DNA of 64,000 nucleotides. Origin: Methylobacterium brachythecii (GTDB taxonomy: Bacteria > Pseudomonadota > Alphaproteobacteria > Rhizobiales > Beijerinckiaceae). The position numbers were made by a program, and so were the translations under genes. The notes under the pieces are model-generated. The model searched no databases, had not been told where the DNA came from, and was given only the letters and a program-made list of their open reading frames with translations. Positions within the stretch are counted from its first letter, which is position 1. The number at the start of each line of letters is the position of its first letter. Location of the stretch: NCBI RefSeq assembly GCF_014196345.1, contig NZ_JACIDN010000012.1, positions 40,904 through 104,903 of the forward strand. The letters are read 5' to 3'. Below, one piece after another: positions 1 to 10,200 of the stretch.

Positions 1-2081
<2,081 letters not shown>

Positions 2082-2615
2082 CTCGATTCGAGACGTTCGA
2101 ACGGGACTCACGGCCGAGCTTGATTCGTCCCGGACGGTCCGGTCGGCCGTCTGAGCCGGTCCGAAGAGCTAACCTAGCCGCCATCGGCCGGCCGTCACTT
2201 CGGGCGCGGAAACGGCTCCCTCAGAGTTGTTTGCGCAATCATCCTGCCGCCCCTGCTCGAATTACCTGGTTGGGCAATCTGCGGCAAAGCTTTGATCGGC
2301 ATGTTTTATTTTGCTGGAGGCGGCGGCTGAATGGTCGCGGCGCGTCCCCATGGTGCGCCACGCAACTCTCTGTTGCTCTGCCGCAAAAATGCGGCTTTTG
2401 CGCAACGGTGGATCTGCAACTGCCCAGCCTTACGGCAAAGCTCTGTCCTTCCGGATCGGACTGTAGAATAGTTCCCAACGTTGAGACTTGAGGTGGGGCC
2501 GTAAGGGGGCGCCCGGGGCGACCGTACAGAACCCGCGAAGCAAAGCGAGGTACTGACCAAGTCGTTCGGGGGCTACGGGGCGGACGCCTGAAATCCTTGG
2601 GAAGGAATGATAACA
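2082..2615. other. Non-coding region upstream of the channel-like gene
   Basis: About 530 bases without a convincing gene. Open frames on both strands here lack ribosome binding sites and protein-like composition. The stretch is less G+C-rich than its flanks. It contains a short palindrome (gcaaaa-atgcgg-cttttgc, about 2383-2401) and a TAGAAT box at about 2464-2469 that could be a -10 element for the downstream gene. I see no riboswitch or RNA fold that I recognise. The length suggests a long promoter/leader for the 2616-3638 gene. Confidence 0.4.
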
Positions 2616-3638
2616 ATGTTGAAGAACTGGATCGCCGCGGGAGCGCTCGCGCTTACCGCCGGCATGACGACCACTGCCGCTTTCGCCCAGACCACCACCG
2701 TTCCCGGTGAGCAGGTCGGTCTCGCCACCGGTGCTCCGCTTCCGGAAGGCGTGTACGCCGTCAATACGTTCCTGTACCGCAGCAACGACTTCAACCCGGC
2801 CAACGCCGGTGTCGATATCGGCATCAACATCCCGATCCTGCTGTGGTCGACCCCGTGGGTTCCGCTCGGTGGTCGCCTCGAGCTCGCCGTTGCTCCCCCG
2901 ACCGTGTTCGGCTTCGGTCGTGGTCGCGGCGCCGCTGGCATTCGCGACTTCTCGGTCAACGTCGGCACCTTCGTCGGTGGTCTCTGGGCGTTCGATCTCG
3001 GCAACAACTTCGGTGTCAGCTTCCTCGGCGGCGCCTACCTGAACGAGCTCGATGGCGGCCGCGGCCTCCTCGTGAACAATGCCGGCGTGCCCCTGAACCC
3101 GCTCGGCGCTGCTCTCGGACAGCTCGCTTCCAACACCTACCGCCTTGGCGTGGCAGGTTCGTACACCGGTGACGGCTGGAACATCACCGGCAACCTGACC
3201 TACAACTTCTACGACACGCCCGCCCGCTTCCAGAACGCCAACGTCATTGCGCGTTCGTTCGTCTACAACCCGTCCGACGCTCTCAACCTCGACGTGACGG
3301 TCACGAAGAAGTTCGACCTGTTTAACGAGGGCAAGGCGAAGTTCGAGTTCGGTCTGATCGGTTACGGTACCGTCAACCTCGACACCGGCGCTCGTTTCGA
3401 CGGCTTCGGCAACCAGAACAACCCGGCCTTCAACAACCGCGGCTACTTCGCCCTCGGCGGCCTCGTCGGCTACGACTTCGGCCTCTTCACCGCTCAGGCT
3501 TACGTCGCCCACTACGTGGCGTCCGACAGCCGCGCCTACGGCAACGGCGACGTGACCGAAGGTTGGTTCCGCGTGATCGTGCCCCTGTACTCGCCGACCC
3601 CGGCTGCCGCTCCGGCCCCGATCGTCCGCAAGTACTGA
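2616..3638 (+). CDS. Secreted outer-membrane channel-like protein (SphA / phenol MetA-type transporter family)
   Basis: A 340-residue exported protein. I chose the second ATG because a strong GGAAGGA lies 9 bases upstream; the ATG at 2607 overlaps that site. Residues 1-24 are a clean signal peptide (Lys, hydrophobic core, cleavage after AFA). The mature part has alternating polar/aromatic beta strands (YFALGGLVGYDF, AQAYVAHYV), LPEGVYAVNTFLYRS near the start, and no Cys, as expected for an outer-membrane barrel. It resembles the PF13557 group (MetA-pathway of phenol degradation, often annotated 'transporter'). The substrate cannot be told from sequence. It is monocistronic, with its own long leader and a strong terminator, which suggests high expression. 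Family assignment is from memory and moderately sure. Confidence 0.65.
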   Translation: MLKNWIAAGALALTAGMTTTAAFAQTTTVPGEQVGLATGAPLPEGVYAVNTFLYRSNDFNPANAGVDIGINIPILLWSTPWVPLGGRLELAVAPPTVFGFGRGRGAAGIRDFSVNVGTFVGGLWAFDLGNNFGVSFLGGAYLNELDGGRGLLVNNAGVPLNPLGAALGQLASNTYRLGVAGSYTGDGWNITGNLTYNFYDTPARFQNANVIARSFVYNPSDALNLDVTVTKKFDLFNEGKAKFEFGLIGYGTVNLDTGARFDGFGNQNNPAFNNRGYFALGGLVGYDFGLFTAQAYVAHYVASDSRAYGNGDVTEGWFRVIVPLYSPTPAAAPAPIVRKY

Positions 3639-3646
3639 TCCAAACC

Positions 3647-3720
3647 GGGGCGCCCCGCGGCGCCCCGACGGTCAAACCGCAAAGAGCCGTCCGACCCATC
3701 CGGGTCGGGCGGTTTTTCTT
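3647..3720 (+). terminator. Double hairpin with T-run ending the channel-like gene
   Basis: Nine bases after the stop codon is a perfect hairpin (ggggcgcc-ccgc-ggcgcccc, 3647-3666). A second, longer stem follows (ccgtccgaccc-atcc-gggtcgggcgg, 3687-3712) with a TTTTT run. The second is a textbook intrinsic terminator on the plus strand. Confidence 0.85.
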
Positions 3721-3969
3721 TGCGCTGCCGACACGGCGCGTCGGCGAAACGTCCTTCGTCCGGTTGCGTGCCGACGAACGTCTATATGGAGATGTCGGCG
3801 GCCGCAGGCGTCGAGGCCAAGGGCGGCGCTACTGCCGGCACCTGCCGCTGCCCAGCCGAGATCGAACGGCGCCCACTCCGCCATCGACGGCGAAAGACGG
3901 TCCCGATCTGTCGACACGAGCCCGGTTCGGGTGAACCGCTCTCTGGGATGTGATGAGTAGCCCGAGCCG
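3721..3969. other. Non-coding spacer between convergent genes
   Basis: The gap between the channel-like gene terminator and the end of the minus-strand anti-sigma gene. Short open frames on both strands lack start signals and protein character. I see nothing functional here. Confidence 0.5.
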
Positions 3970-4683
3970 TCAGTCTCGGATCAGCTTGCCCGTATAGACC
4001 ACTTGGCCCGTCGGCTGTCCGGTCGGAGAGCCGCCCTGCGGCTCGACCGAGACGGCGATCAAGCCATCACCGGCACCGGTGCCGGGCGGCAGCGAGATCC
4101 GGGTGGCGCCGGAGCCGATGAGCCCGAGCGTCTTCGGCGACTTGTCGGCTCCGATGTACCAGAGTTCCAGGCTGCGGCCGTCAGGCGCCTTCGCGGCGAC
4201 GGGGCGGACCTGCGCCGTGCCGCTGGCCGTGTCGACGCTGACGATCAGTGCCGGCAGGTCGCCCCCGCTTGTGACCACCGCGACGTAGCGCCCCCGTGCG
4301 TCCGGTTCGGACGGACGTGGTCCCAAAGCCAGGAACAAGGCGAGCCCGGCCGCGATCAGCCCGGTCCCGGCGGCAGCCGTCCGCCAGCGCCTGACCTGGG
4401 CCGCGAGGCCGGCGATCCGGTTGTCGTTGGCCGGATGGGTCAGGGCCGAGGGTCCGGGCAGCGCCTGCTGGATCGCGCTCCAGAGGCGCGGAGGCGGATT
4501 TTCGTCCGGCACGGCGAGGCTCAGCGGCGCGAGGCGCCGTTCCCAGTCGCGCACACGCGCCATCGCCACGGGGTCTCGGCCGAGTTCGGCCGCCATTGCC
4601 GCGCGCTCGTCGACGGGCAGCGTGCCGAGCACGAATTCGGCGGCGCGGAACTCGCTGTCGCTGTGGAAGGGGCCGCCGCTCAT
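3970..4683 (-). CDS. Anti-sigma factor, RskA-like
   Basis: A 237-residue single-pass membrane protein that should hold the neighbouring ECF sigma factor inactive. Residues 1-78 are a cytoplasmic helical anti-sigma part (EFRAAEFVLGTLPVDER, then RDWERRLAPL), residues about 103-121 are one transmembrane helix (GLIAAGLALFLAL), and the rest is an RskA-type extracytoplasmic domain (LELWYIGADKSPKTLG). Its ATG overlaps the sigma stop codon in an ATGA arrangement, so the two are translationally coupled and made at a fixed ratio. This overlap fixes the start; the same frame is open upstream but there it lies inside the sigma gene. The N-terminal HxxxCxxC of zinc anti-sigma factors is absent. The inducing signal is unknown. 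Confidence 0.85.
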   Translation of the reverse strand: MSGGPFHSDSEFRAAEFVLGTLPVDERAAMAAELGRDPVAMARVRDWERRLAPLSLAVPDENPPPRLWSAIQQALPGPSALTHPANDNRIAGLAAQVRRWRTAAAGTGLIAAGLALFLALGPRPSEPDARGRYVAVVTSGGDLPALIVSVDTASGTAQVRPVAAKAPDGRSLELWYIGADKSPKTLGLIGSGATRISLPPGTGAGDGLIAVSVEPQGGSPTGQPTGQVVYTGKLIRD

Positions 4684-5231
4684 CGCGCGCCCTCCAGGCA
4701 GCCCTTCAGGCTGGCGAGTGTGCGGTGCAGCCAGGTCTTGATGGTGTTGACGGGCTTGTCGTGGCGGCGCGCCAGCTCTTCGCGGGACCAGCCCTCGCAG
4801 TAGGCCAGCATCACACATTCGGCCTGGACCGCATCGAGGCGGCCGAGGCAGGTTCTCAACGCATCGCGGTCGAGCAACGCCCCTTCGCCGGAGCGCGGGT
4901 CGGCCAACTGCTCCAGCCAATCCTCGCCGTCCTCACGCACGGGACCCTGTACCTCGCTCTTCCGCCGCACTCCGTCGATCGCGCGGTTGCGTGCGATGGC
5001 GCAGAGCCATGGCAGCGGCCGTCCGTTCTCCGGGACATAGGAACCTGCCGCCTGCCAGACCTTCAGGAACACGTCCTGAAGCACGTCCTCGGCCAAGCTC
5101 CTGTCGCGTTGGATACGCAGGACGATCCCGAATAGTTTCGGGGCGGTGAGATCGTAGAGCACCCGCAGGGCGGATTGGTCTCCGGCGGCGATCTCGCGCA
5201 ACAGCCGGGCCAGGGTCGCGTCGTCACGCAC
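4680..5231 (-). CDS. ECF RNA polymerase sigma factor (SigK/RpoE type)
   Basis: A 183-residue extracytoplasmic-function sigma factor that redirects RNA polymerase to a stress regulon. Region 2 is seen as LFGIVLRIQRDRSLAEDVLQDVFLKVW, with the conserved AEDVLQDVFL core, followed by PWLCAIARNRAIDGVRR. Region 4 is an HTH (EGWSREELARRHDKPVNTIKTWLHRTLASLK). The start is GTG with a modest AGGTG upstream. It is the first gene of a two-gene operon with its anti-sigma partner, and such pairs usually control their own promoter. The RskA-type partner points to the SigK-like ECF group. The regulon is not deducible here. Confidence 0.9.
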   Translation of the reverse strand: MRDDATLARLLREIAAGDQSALRVLYDLTAPKLFGIVLRIQRDRSLAEDVLQDVFLKVWQAAGSYVPENGRPLPWLCAIARNRAIDGVRRKSEVQGPVREDGEDWLEQLADPRSGEGALLDRDALRTCLGRLDAVQAECVMLAYCEGWSREELARRHDKPVNTIKTWLHRTLASLKGCLEGAR

Positions 5232-5558
5232 GAGGGATCACCTGTCGGTCGCGTGACATGGCGCTTTTCGAATCCTGGCCAAACCGTTCGCTCGATGGAA
5301 CGTTGCAGCCATCATTAGCCGAGTGGCCGCCGGGATGCCACGGGGTGACGCCTCGGCTGTCCACGGATCACGATCGCGCGGCAGCGGGTGTCGGAAGGCG
5401 CCCCGGCACCTATTTTCCCAGCTAGATCATGCTGCGGCTCGATCGAAGCTGTCGAAACGCAGAAACCTTGATCGTTTCAACGAGTTAGAGCAGGCTTCGA
5501 GCGAAAGCCGATTTTTTCGTGGCCCGCTCGAGCCGCCGATCTCACTGGAGGGAGGCTG
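5232..5558. other. Divergent intergenic region (sigma operon / dead HtrA)
   Basis: About 330 bases between divergently transcribed genes, so it should hold both promoters. A GGAAC-like element occurs at about 5298 on the plus strand, but I cannot pair it with a convincing -10. No gene, repeat or RNA was recognised. Confidence 0.4.
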
Positions 5559-6533
5559 ATGGCCGTCCCAGACCTTTTCAGGATTCCAGCCTCCGTGCAG
5601 CCCAAGCCGTCCGATTACAGCTACGATCTCGAGCGCACGCTGACCTCCGTGGTCTCTCTGTCGAGTCGCGTGCCGTCCGAAGCCTTCACGGCCGATACGC
5701 TCGGCACCGAGCGGGCGGGCAATGGCGTGGTGATCGGCGCGGACGGGCTGGTGCTCACCGTCGGCTACCTGATCATGGAGGCCGAGTCCGTATGGCTGAC
5801 GACGCATGACGGCCGCTCGGTGCCGGCGCATGTCGTCGGCTTCGATGCGGCGACGGGCCTCGGTCTGGTGCAGGCGCTCGGCACGCTCGACCTTCCGGCC
5901 CTGAAGATCGGCCGTTCGGACACGCTCTCGATCGGAGACAAGGCTGTGGTCGCGGGCGCGGGCGGCCGCGGCCACAGCGTCGCCGTGGAACTCGTCGCGC
6001 GCCAGGAATTCGCGGGCTACTGGGAGTACCTGCTGGACGAGGCCCTGTTCACGGCGCCCGCTCACCCGCATTGGGGCGGCACCGCGCTGATCGGCCCGGG
6101 CGGCGACCTCCTCGGCATCGGCTCCCTGCAATTGCAGCAGGGCGGTGCCGGCCGGACGCAGGCGATCAACATGGTCGTGCCGATCGACCTCCTGCCGCCG
6201 ATCCTCGACGAGCTGCGCCTGCAGGGACGCACCGATGCGCCGCCGCGCCCGTGGCTGGGCCTCTACGCCACCGAGACGGAGGACGGTGTCGTGGTGATGG
6301 GGCTGGTCGACGATGCGCCCGCCCAGGCGGCGGATCTGCGTGCCGGAGACATCCTCTCGGCCGTCGCGGGCGAGCCCGTCACCGACCTCGCCGGCTTCTT
6401 TCGCCAAGTCTGGGCCCTGGGCGATGCGGGCGCACGCGTGCCGTTGAGCGTCCAGCGCGACGGCACCGAGATCGCGCTGTCGGTGATGTCGGCAGACCGC
6501 AACGCCTATCTCGTGCGGCCGAAGCTGCACTGA
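5559..6533 (+). CDS. HtrA/DegP-like S1C protein with PDZ domain, catalytic triad lost
   Basis: A 324-residue protein with the chymotrypsin-like fold order of HtrA (residues about 25-210) and one PDZ domain (about 232-312: VVVMGLVDDAPAQAADLRAGDILSAVAGEPV). The start has a strong GGAGGGAGG site. The family's catalytic positions are replaced: the His motif (TNNHVV in HtrA) reads LTVGYLI with Tyr70, the Asp motif reads DAATGLGL with Gly100, and the GNSGGP motif reads PHWGGTA with Trp172. No signal peptide or membrane segment is seen, so it should be cytoplasmic. It is probably a non-proteolytic scaffold or chaperone that binds C-terminal tails through its PDZ. It is a single gene, with a convergent HAD gene next to it. 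The fold call is firm; the role is inference. Confidence 0.85.
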   Translation: MAVPDLFRIPASVQPKPSDYSYDLERTLTSVVSLSSRVPSEAFTADTLGTERAGNGVVIGADGLVLTVGYLIMEAESVWLTTHDGRSVPAHVVGFDAATGLGLVQALGTLDLPALKIGRSDTLSIGDKAVVAGAGGRGHSVAVELVARQEFAGYWEYLLDEALFTAPAHPHWGGTALIGPGGDLLGIGSLQLQQGGAGRTQAINMVVPIDLLPPILDELRLQGRTDAPPRPWLGLYATETEDGVVVMGLVDDAPAQAADLRAGDILSAVAGEPVTDLAGFFRQVWALGDAGARVPLSVQRDGTEIALSVMSADRNAYLVRPKLH

Positions 6534-6599
6534 TCTCGGCGATGATCTCCGCGGGCCTCGGCCGACCGTCCGCACATCGTCGTGACGACGAGGAAACGA

Positions 6600-7367
6600 T
6601 CACCGACGTTCCAGCACCCAGTCCACTGCTTCCCGCAAATCCGCCAGCGTCGCGGTTGGGGCAGGTTTGATCCGGGTTTCGTCCCCGTCCCGGTACTTGC
6701 CGGTGCGCACCAGGATCCCGGCCATGCCGGCCGCCATGGCGCCCTCGACGTCGGATTCCGCGTCGTCTCCGATCATCACCGTGCTCGCCGCGGGCGTGCC
6801 GAGATCGGCGAGGGCCGAGTCGTAGAAAGCGGCGGCCGGCTTGCCGATGAGGAGAGCCTCGCGGCGGCTCGCATATTCGAGCGCAGCGACGAAGGGTCCG
6901 GCATCGAGGCTCAGAGCGCCATCATCCCGAAACGTGCGGTTCCGGGCCAAGGCGATGAAGGCGGCACCGCCGTCGATCAGACGGAATGCAGCGTTGAGCG
7001 CGTCGAAGGTGAAAGCGCGGCCCGCATCGCCGACGATCACCGCGTCCGGATCGGCGCCGCTCGGCGGATCGAAGTCCTCCAGCAGAGCGGGGTTCATCAG
7101 GAAATGGGGCGACCAGCCGTGCTCACGCACGAGGCCGCGGGCGGCCGTCGCCGGCGTGAAGATGTGCTCGTCCGAGGCGGCGATGCCGAGGCCCTGCAGC
7201 GTCTCGCGCAGCACCCGCAGCGGCTCCGAGGTGGTGTTGGTGACGAAACGCAGCGCGATGCCATGGGCGCGCAAATCCGCGACGGCCGCGACGGCATCGC
7301 CGATCGCCGCGCCACTGCTGAACACGACGCCACTGAGATCGAGGAGGACGCCACTCATCCTGGTCAT
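6600..7367 (-). CDS. HAD-superfamily subfamily IIA phosphatase, LHPP-like
   Basis: A 255-residue cytoplasmic phosphatase. HAD motif I reads GVLLDLSGVVF: the second Asp of the usual DxD is Ser, exactly as in the eukaryotic phospholysine/phosphohistidine inorganic pyrophosphate phosphatase LHPP (DISGVLY). FVTNTTSEP carries motif II Thr, LIGKPAAAFY the motif III Lys, and VMIGDDAESDVEGA motif IV, with the C2 cap between II and III. Expected substrates are imidodiphosphate, pyrophosphate or phosphohistidine; which one is not visible. I chose the ATG at 7367 (AAGG 9 bases upstream); the ATG at 7358 is possible. It stands alone, convergent with the HtrA-like gene. Confidence 0.85.
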   Translation of the reverse strand: MTRMSGVLLDLSGVVFSSGAAIGDAVAAVADLRAHGIALRFVTNTTSEPLRVLRETLQGLGIAASDEHIFTPATAARGLVREHGWSPHFLMNPALLEDFDPPSGADPDAVIVGDAGRAFTFDALNAAFRLIDGGAAFIALARNRTFRDDGALSLDAGPFVAALEYASRREALLIGKPAAAFYDSALADLGTPAASTVMIGDDAESDVEGAMAAGMAGILVRTGKYRDGDETRIKPAPTATLADLREAVDWVLERR

Positions 7368-7689
7368 CGACGGTACCTTGCTCCTCGGCCAATCCAGACT
7401 CAAGCGAACACCGTGCCGCGCCGCTGGTCGACATAGCGCTACGAGTGATGGCGAGGAGGAGACCTTCGAGTGGCGCTCGTGCTGGAAATTCGACGCTCGG
7501 TACCGGTCGCGAGCGTCCATCAGGGGCGGATTTTTGCCGGACTACTTTCGGGAAAACATCACGAGATCAGACGGTGGTCTGGATGCCGACAAGCGACCGC
7601 TCCGCGCCTGTATCGGCGGCCCCGCCAGCATGAGCATGGCACGCAAGGCGGCCCGATGTTGAAGGCCGCCTCAACCCTTGACGTGCTTG
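7368..7689. other. Intergenic region with a weak hairpin after mddA
   Basis: About 320 bases. A 7-bp stem (ggcggcc ... ggccgcc, 7647-7670) lies about 20 bases past the mddA stop and may end transcription on the minus strand, although it lacks a T-run. Frames with a GGAGGAG-like string near 7457 do not look like proteins. Nothing else was recognised. Confidence 0.35.
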
Positions 7690-8475
7690 TCAGGCGTCAA
7701 GCGATCCCAGCGAAGCGTTAGACTTTGCGGAGGTTCGATTAGACGCCGGCCGAAAGCGCGGCACCAGCATACCGACCTCATCGCGGTAGCGGCGATAGCG
7801 ATCGCCGAAGACCGTCAACAGATCTCGTTCTTCGAGCTGGATGCCCACGAGTATGTAAACAGTCGTGACTGCAGCGAACAGAAAGTGGCCGACGCTCATC
7901 GCCGGAGAAGACCAGAAGGCTATGACGAAGCCGACATAGATCGGGTGACGCACATACCGGTACAGCATCGGCGCCTTGAAGACAGCCTCGCCACTCGCAT
8001 TGACCGTTCGACGAGCAAAGGTCTGCTTCAGCCCGAACAGATCAAAATGGCTGATCATGAAGGTGCTCGTGACCACGATGAGCCAACCGAGCCAAAACGC
8101 GGCTTTTATAGCGCCAGCCATAAGTGGTTTTTCGATGCTCCACACAGATGCTGTGAGAGGCTGCCACTGCCAGAACAGCAGCAGCAGAGCCGCGCTCGCA
8201 AGCAGCACATAGGTGCTCCGCTCGATGGGCTGCGGCACGTACTTGGTCCACCATGTCTTGAAACCAGGTCGCGCCATGACGCTGTGCTGGACAGCGAAAA
8301 GGCTCAGCAGCCCAAGATTGGCGACCATGGCCGCGGGCCAAGGTAGATCGGGGAGTCCGTCGTCGATGCCCTTCGGTACGAGGATGCCGCCAGTGAAGCC
8401 GACAGCATAGAGAAATGTCACCGAGAAAATCAGGTAGGCAAAGAGGCCGTACATCATCGCCGCCACGCGGGTCAT
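7690..8475 (-). CDS. mddA: Methanethiol S-methyltransferase (MddA), isoprenylcysteine-methyltransferase fold
   Basis: A 261-residue integral membrane methyltransferase with five or six hydrophobic helices. The C-terminal SAM-binding core carries LYRYVRHPIYVGFVIAFW and GIQLEERDLLTVFGDRYRRYRDEVGML, the RHP...EE signature of the ICMT/NnrU clan. The pattern of AVQHSVMARPGFK, HFDLFGLKQ and SVGHFLFA matches the MddA family, which turns methanethiol plus SAM into dimethyl sulfide. The ATG at 8475 has GGGAG at ideal spacing; the in-frame GTG 21 bases upstream lacks one. No neighbour shares its pathway. MddA is favoured over NnrU by the internal motifs; activity is inferred from the family. Confidence 0.75.
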   Translation of the reverse strand: MTRVAAMMYGLFAYLIFSVTFLYAVGFTGGILVPKGIDDGLPDLPWPAAMVANLGLLSLFAVQHSVMARPGFKTWWTKYVPQPIERSTYVLLASAALLLLFWQWQPLTASVWSIEKPLMAGAIKAAFWLGWLIVVTSTFMISHFDLFGLKQTFARRTVNASGEAVFKAPMLYRYVRHPIYVGFVIAFWSSPAMSVGHFLFAAVTTVYILVGIQLEERDLLTVFGDRYRRYRDEVGMLVPRFRPASNRTSAKSNASLGSLDA

Positions 8476-8775
8476 GAGCCGCTCCCAAGCTGTCACCTCT
8501 GCACGCCAGAGGCTTCAGACTCATGGAGACATCGCTTCTGGCCTTCCGTGACCCTGATCACAGATGGATGGTGCTTCGAAGACTGTCCGCTTGGCTGCGA
8601 CCCGAAAAACTTGCCCAGGCGAGACAAGATCAAGCCTGATCGTCCATCACCGCCATGAGTCGAAAGCGCATAACGATGTGGGACCGTCTGCGAAGAGATC
8701 GCCGAATGCGCCGGCGGCGGATGCTGCCTCTTCGCGCCCGTTGATCGGCGAGGGGGCGATCCGCTATTCCGGCGC
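8476..8775. other. Divergent promoter region (mddA / trmFO)
   Basis: Three hundred bases between divergent genes, so both promoters should lie here. No clear -35/-10 pair, repeat or RNA gene was seen. The minus-strand frame crossing it continues into trmFO antisense and is not a gene. Confidence 0.4.
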
Positions 8776-10200
8776 ATGACCGGAATTGATCCCATCCACA
8801 TCGTCGGCGGCGGGCTCGCGGGCTCGGAGGCGGCCTGGCAGATCGCCGAGGGCGGCCATCGCGTCGTGCTGCACGAGATGCGGCCCGTGCGCGCCACCGA
8901 CGCGCACCAGTCCCAGGATCTTGCCGAGCTCGTCTGCTCGAACTCGTTCCGTTCGGACGACGCCAACGGCAACGCCGTCGGCCTGCTGCATCAGGAGATG
9001 CGCACGCTCGGATCGCTGATCATGCGGGCGGCGGATGCCAATCAGGTGCCGGCGGGCGGCGCGCTCGCGGTCGACCGGGACGGGTTCGCCGCCGCCGTCA
9101 CCGCGGCGCTCGAAGGCCATCCCAACGTCACGATCGTCCGGGAGGAGGTCGACGGCCTGCCGCCCGCCGAATGGGGCGACGCCATCGTCGCCACCGGACC
9201 CCTCACCTCCCCGGCCCTGGCCGATGCGATCGCCCGGGTCACCGGCGCGGATTCGCTCGCCTTCTTCGATGCCATCGCGCCGATCGTGCATCGCGACTCG
9301 ATCGACATGGACAAGGCCTGGTTCCAATCGCGCTACGACAAGGCCGGCCCCGGCGGCACCGGAGCCGATTACCTCAACTGCCCGATGAACCGGGAGCAAT
9401 ACGACGCCTTCATCCAGGCGCTGATCGAGGGCGAGAAGACGAGCTTCAAGGAATGGGAGGCCTCGACCCCCTATTTCGACGGCTGCCTGCCGATCGAGGT
9501 CATGGCCGAACGCGGCCCGGAGACCCTGCGCCACGGCCCGATGAAGCCGGTCGGCCTCACCAACCCGCATGATCCGACCGTGAAGGCCTGCGCCATTGTC
9601 CAGCTCCGCCAGGACAATGCGCTCGGCACGCTCTACAACATGGTCGGCTTCCAGACGAAGCTGAAGCATGCCGAGCAGGTCCGGGTCTTCCGCACGATTC
9701 CCGGCCTGGAGAACGCCGAATTCGCGCGCCTCGGCGGCCTCCACCGCAACACCTATCTCGACAGCCCCCGCCTGCTCGACGCGACCCTCCGGCTGAAGGC
9801 CGCGCCGCGCCTGCGCTTCGCCGGCCAGATCACCGGCTGCGAGGGCTATGTCGAGAGCTCCGCCATTGGATTGATGGCCGGCCGCTTCGCCGTCGCCGAC
9901 CGTGCGGGGACGCCGCTGGCCCCCCTGCCCCAGACTACGGCGCTCGGCGCGCTGATCGCGCACATCACCGGCGGCCACATCCTCACCGAGGAGGAGGCAG
10001 GCAAGCCGCGTTCGTTCCAACCGATGAACGTGAATTTCGGGCTGTTTCCGCCCCTCGACCACGCGCCGCGCAACGAGACCGGCAAGCGCCTGCGCGGACC
10101 CGAAAAGGCTGCACTGAAGCGGCGCGCCCTGACCGACCGGGCGCGGGCGGATCTCGCCGCCTGGCTGGGCGACGATGCTCCGCGAGTGGCCGCGGAATGA
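8776..10200 (+). CDS. trmFO: tRNA (uracil-54-C5)-methyltransferase, folate/FADH2-dependent
   Basis: A 474-residue flavoprotein that makes ribothymidine at position 54 of the tRNA T-loop, using methylene-tetrahydrofolate as carbon donor instead of SAM. The N-terminus is a Rossmann FAD site (IHIVGGGLAGSEAAWQIAEGG). ELVCSNSFRSDD carries the first conserved Cys and FDGCLPIEVMAERG the second catalytic Cys. YNMVGFQTKLKHAEQ, GLHRNTYLDSP and GQITGCEGYVESSAIG are family signatures. The length is normal. Its stop overlaps the start of the downstream MFS gene (ATGA), so the two are co-translated although they share no obvious pathway. Confidence 0.96.
   Translation: MTGIDPIHIVGGGLAGSEAAWQIAEGGHRVVLHEMRPVRATDAHQSQDLAELVCSNSFRSDDANGNAVGLLHQEMRTLGSLIMRAADANQVPAGGALAVDRDGFAAAVTAALEGHPNVTIVREEVDGLPPAEWGDAIVATGPLTSPALADAIARVTGADSLAFFDAIAPIVHRDSIDMDKAWFQSRYDKAGPGGTGADYLNCPMNREQYDAFIQALIEGEKTSFKEWEASTPYFDGCLPIEVMAERGPETLRHGPMKPVGLTNPHDPTVKACAIVQLRQDNALGTLYNMVGFQTKLKHAEQVRVFRTIPGLENAEFARLGGLHRNTYLDSPRLLDATLRLKAAPRLRFAGQITGCEGYVESSAIGLMAGRFAVADRAGTPLAPLPQTTALGALIAHITGGHILTEEEAGKPRSFQPMNVNFGLFPPLDHAPRNETGKRLRGPEKAALKRRALTDRARADLAAWLGDDAPRVAAE

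Noticed and set aside
2120..2616. Overlapping frames of 84-125 codons between uvrA and the channel gene
   Set aside because: No ribosome sites, mixed strands, Arg/Ser/Pro-rich products; more likely promoter and leader DNA.
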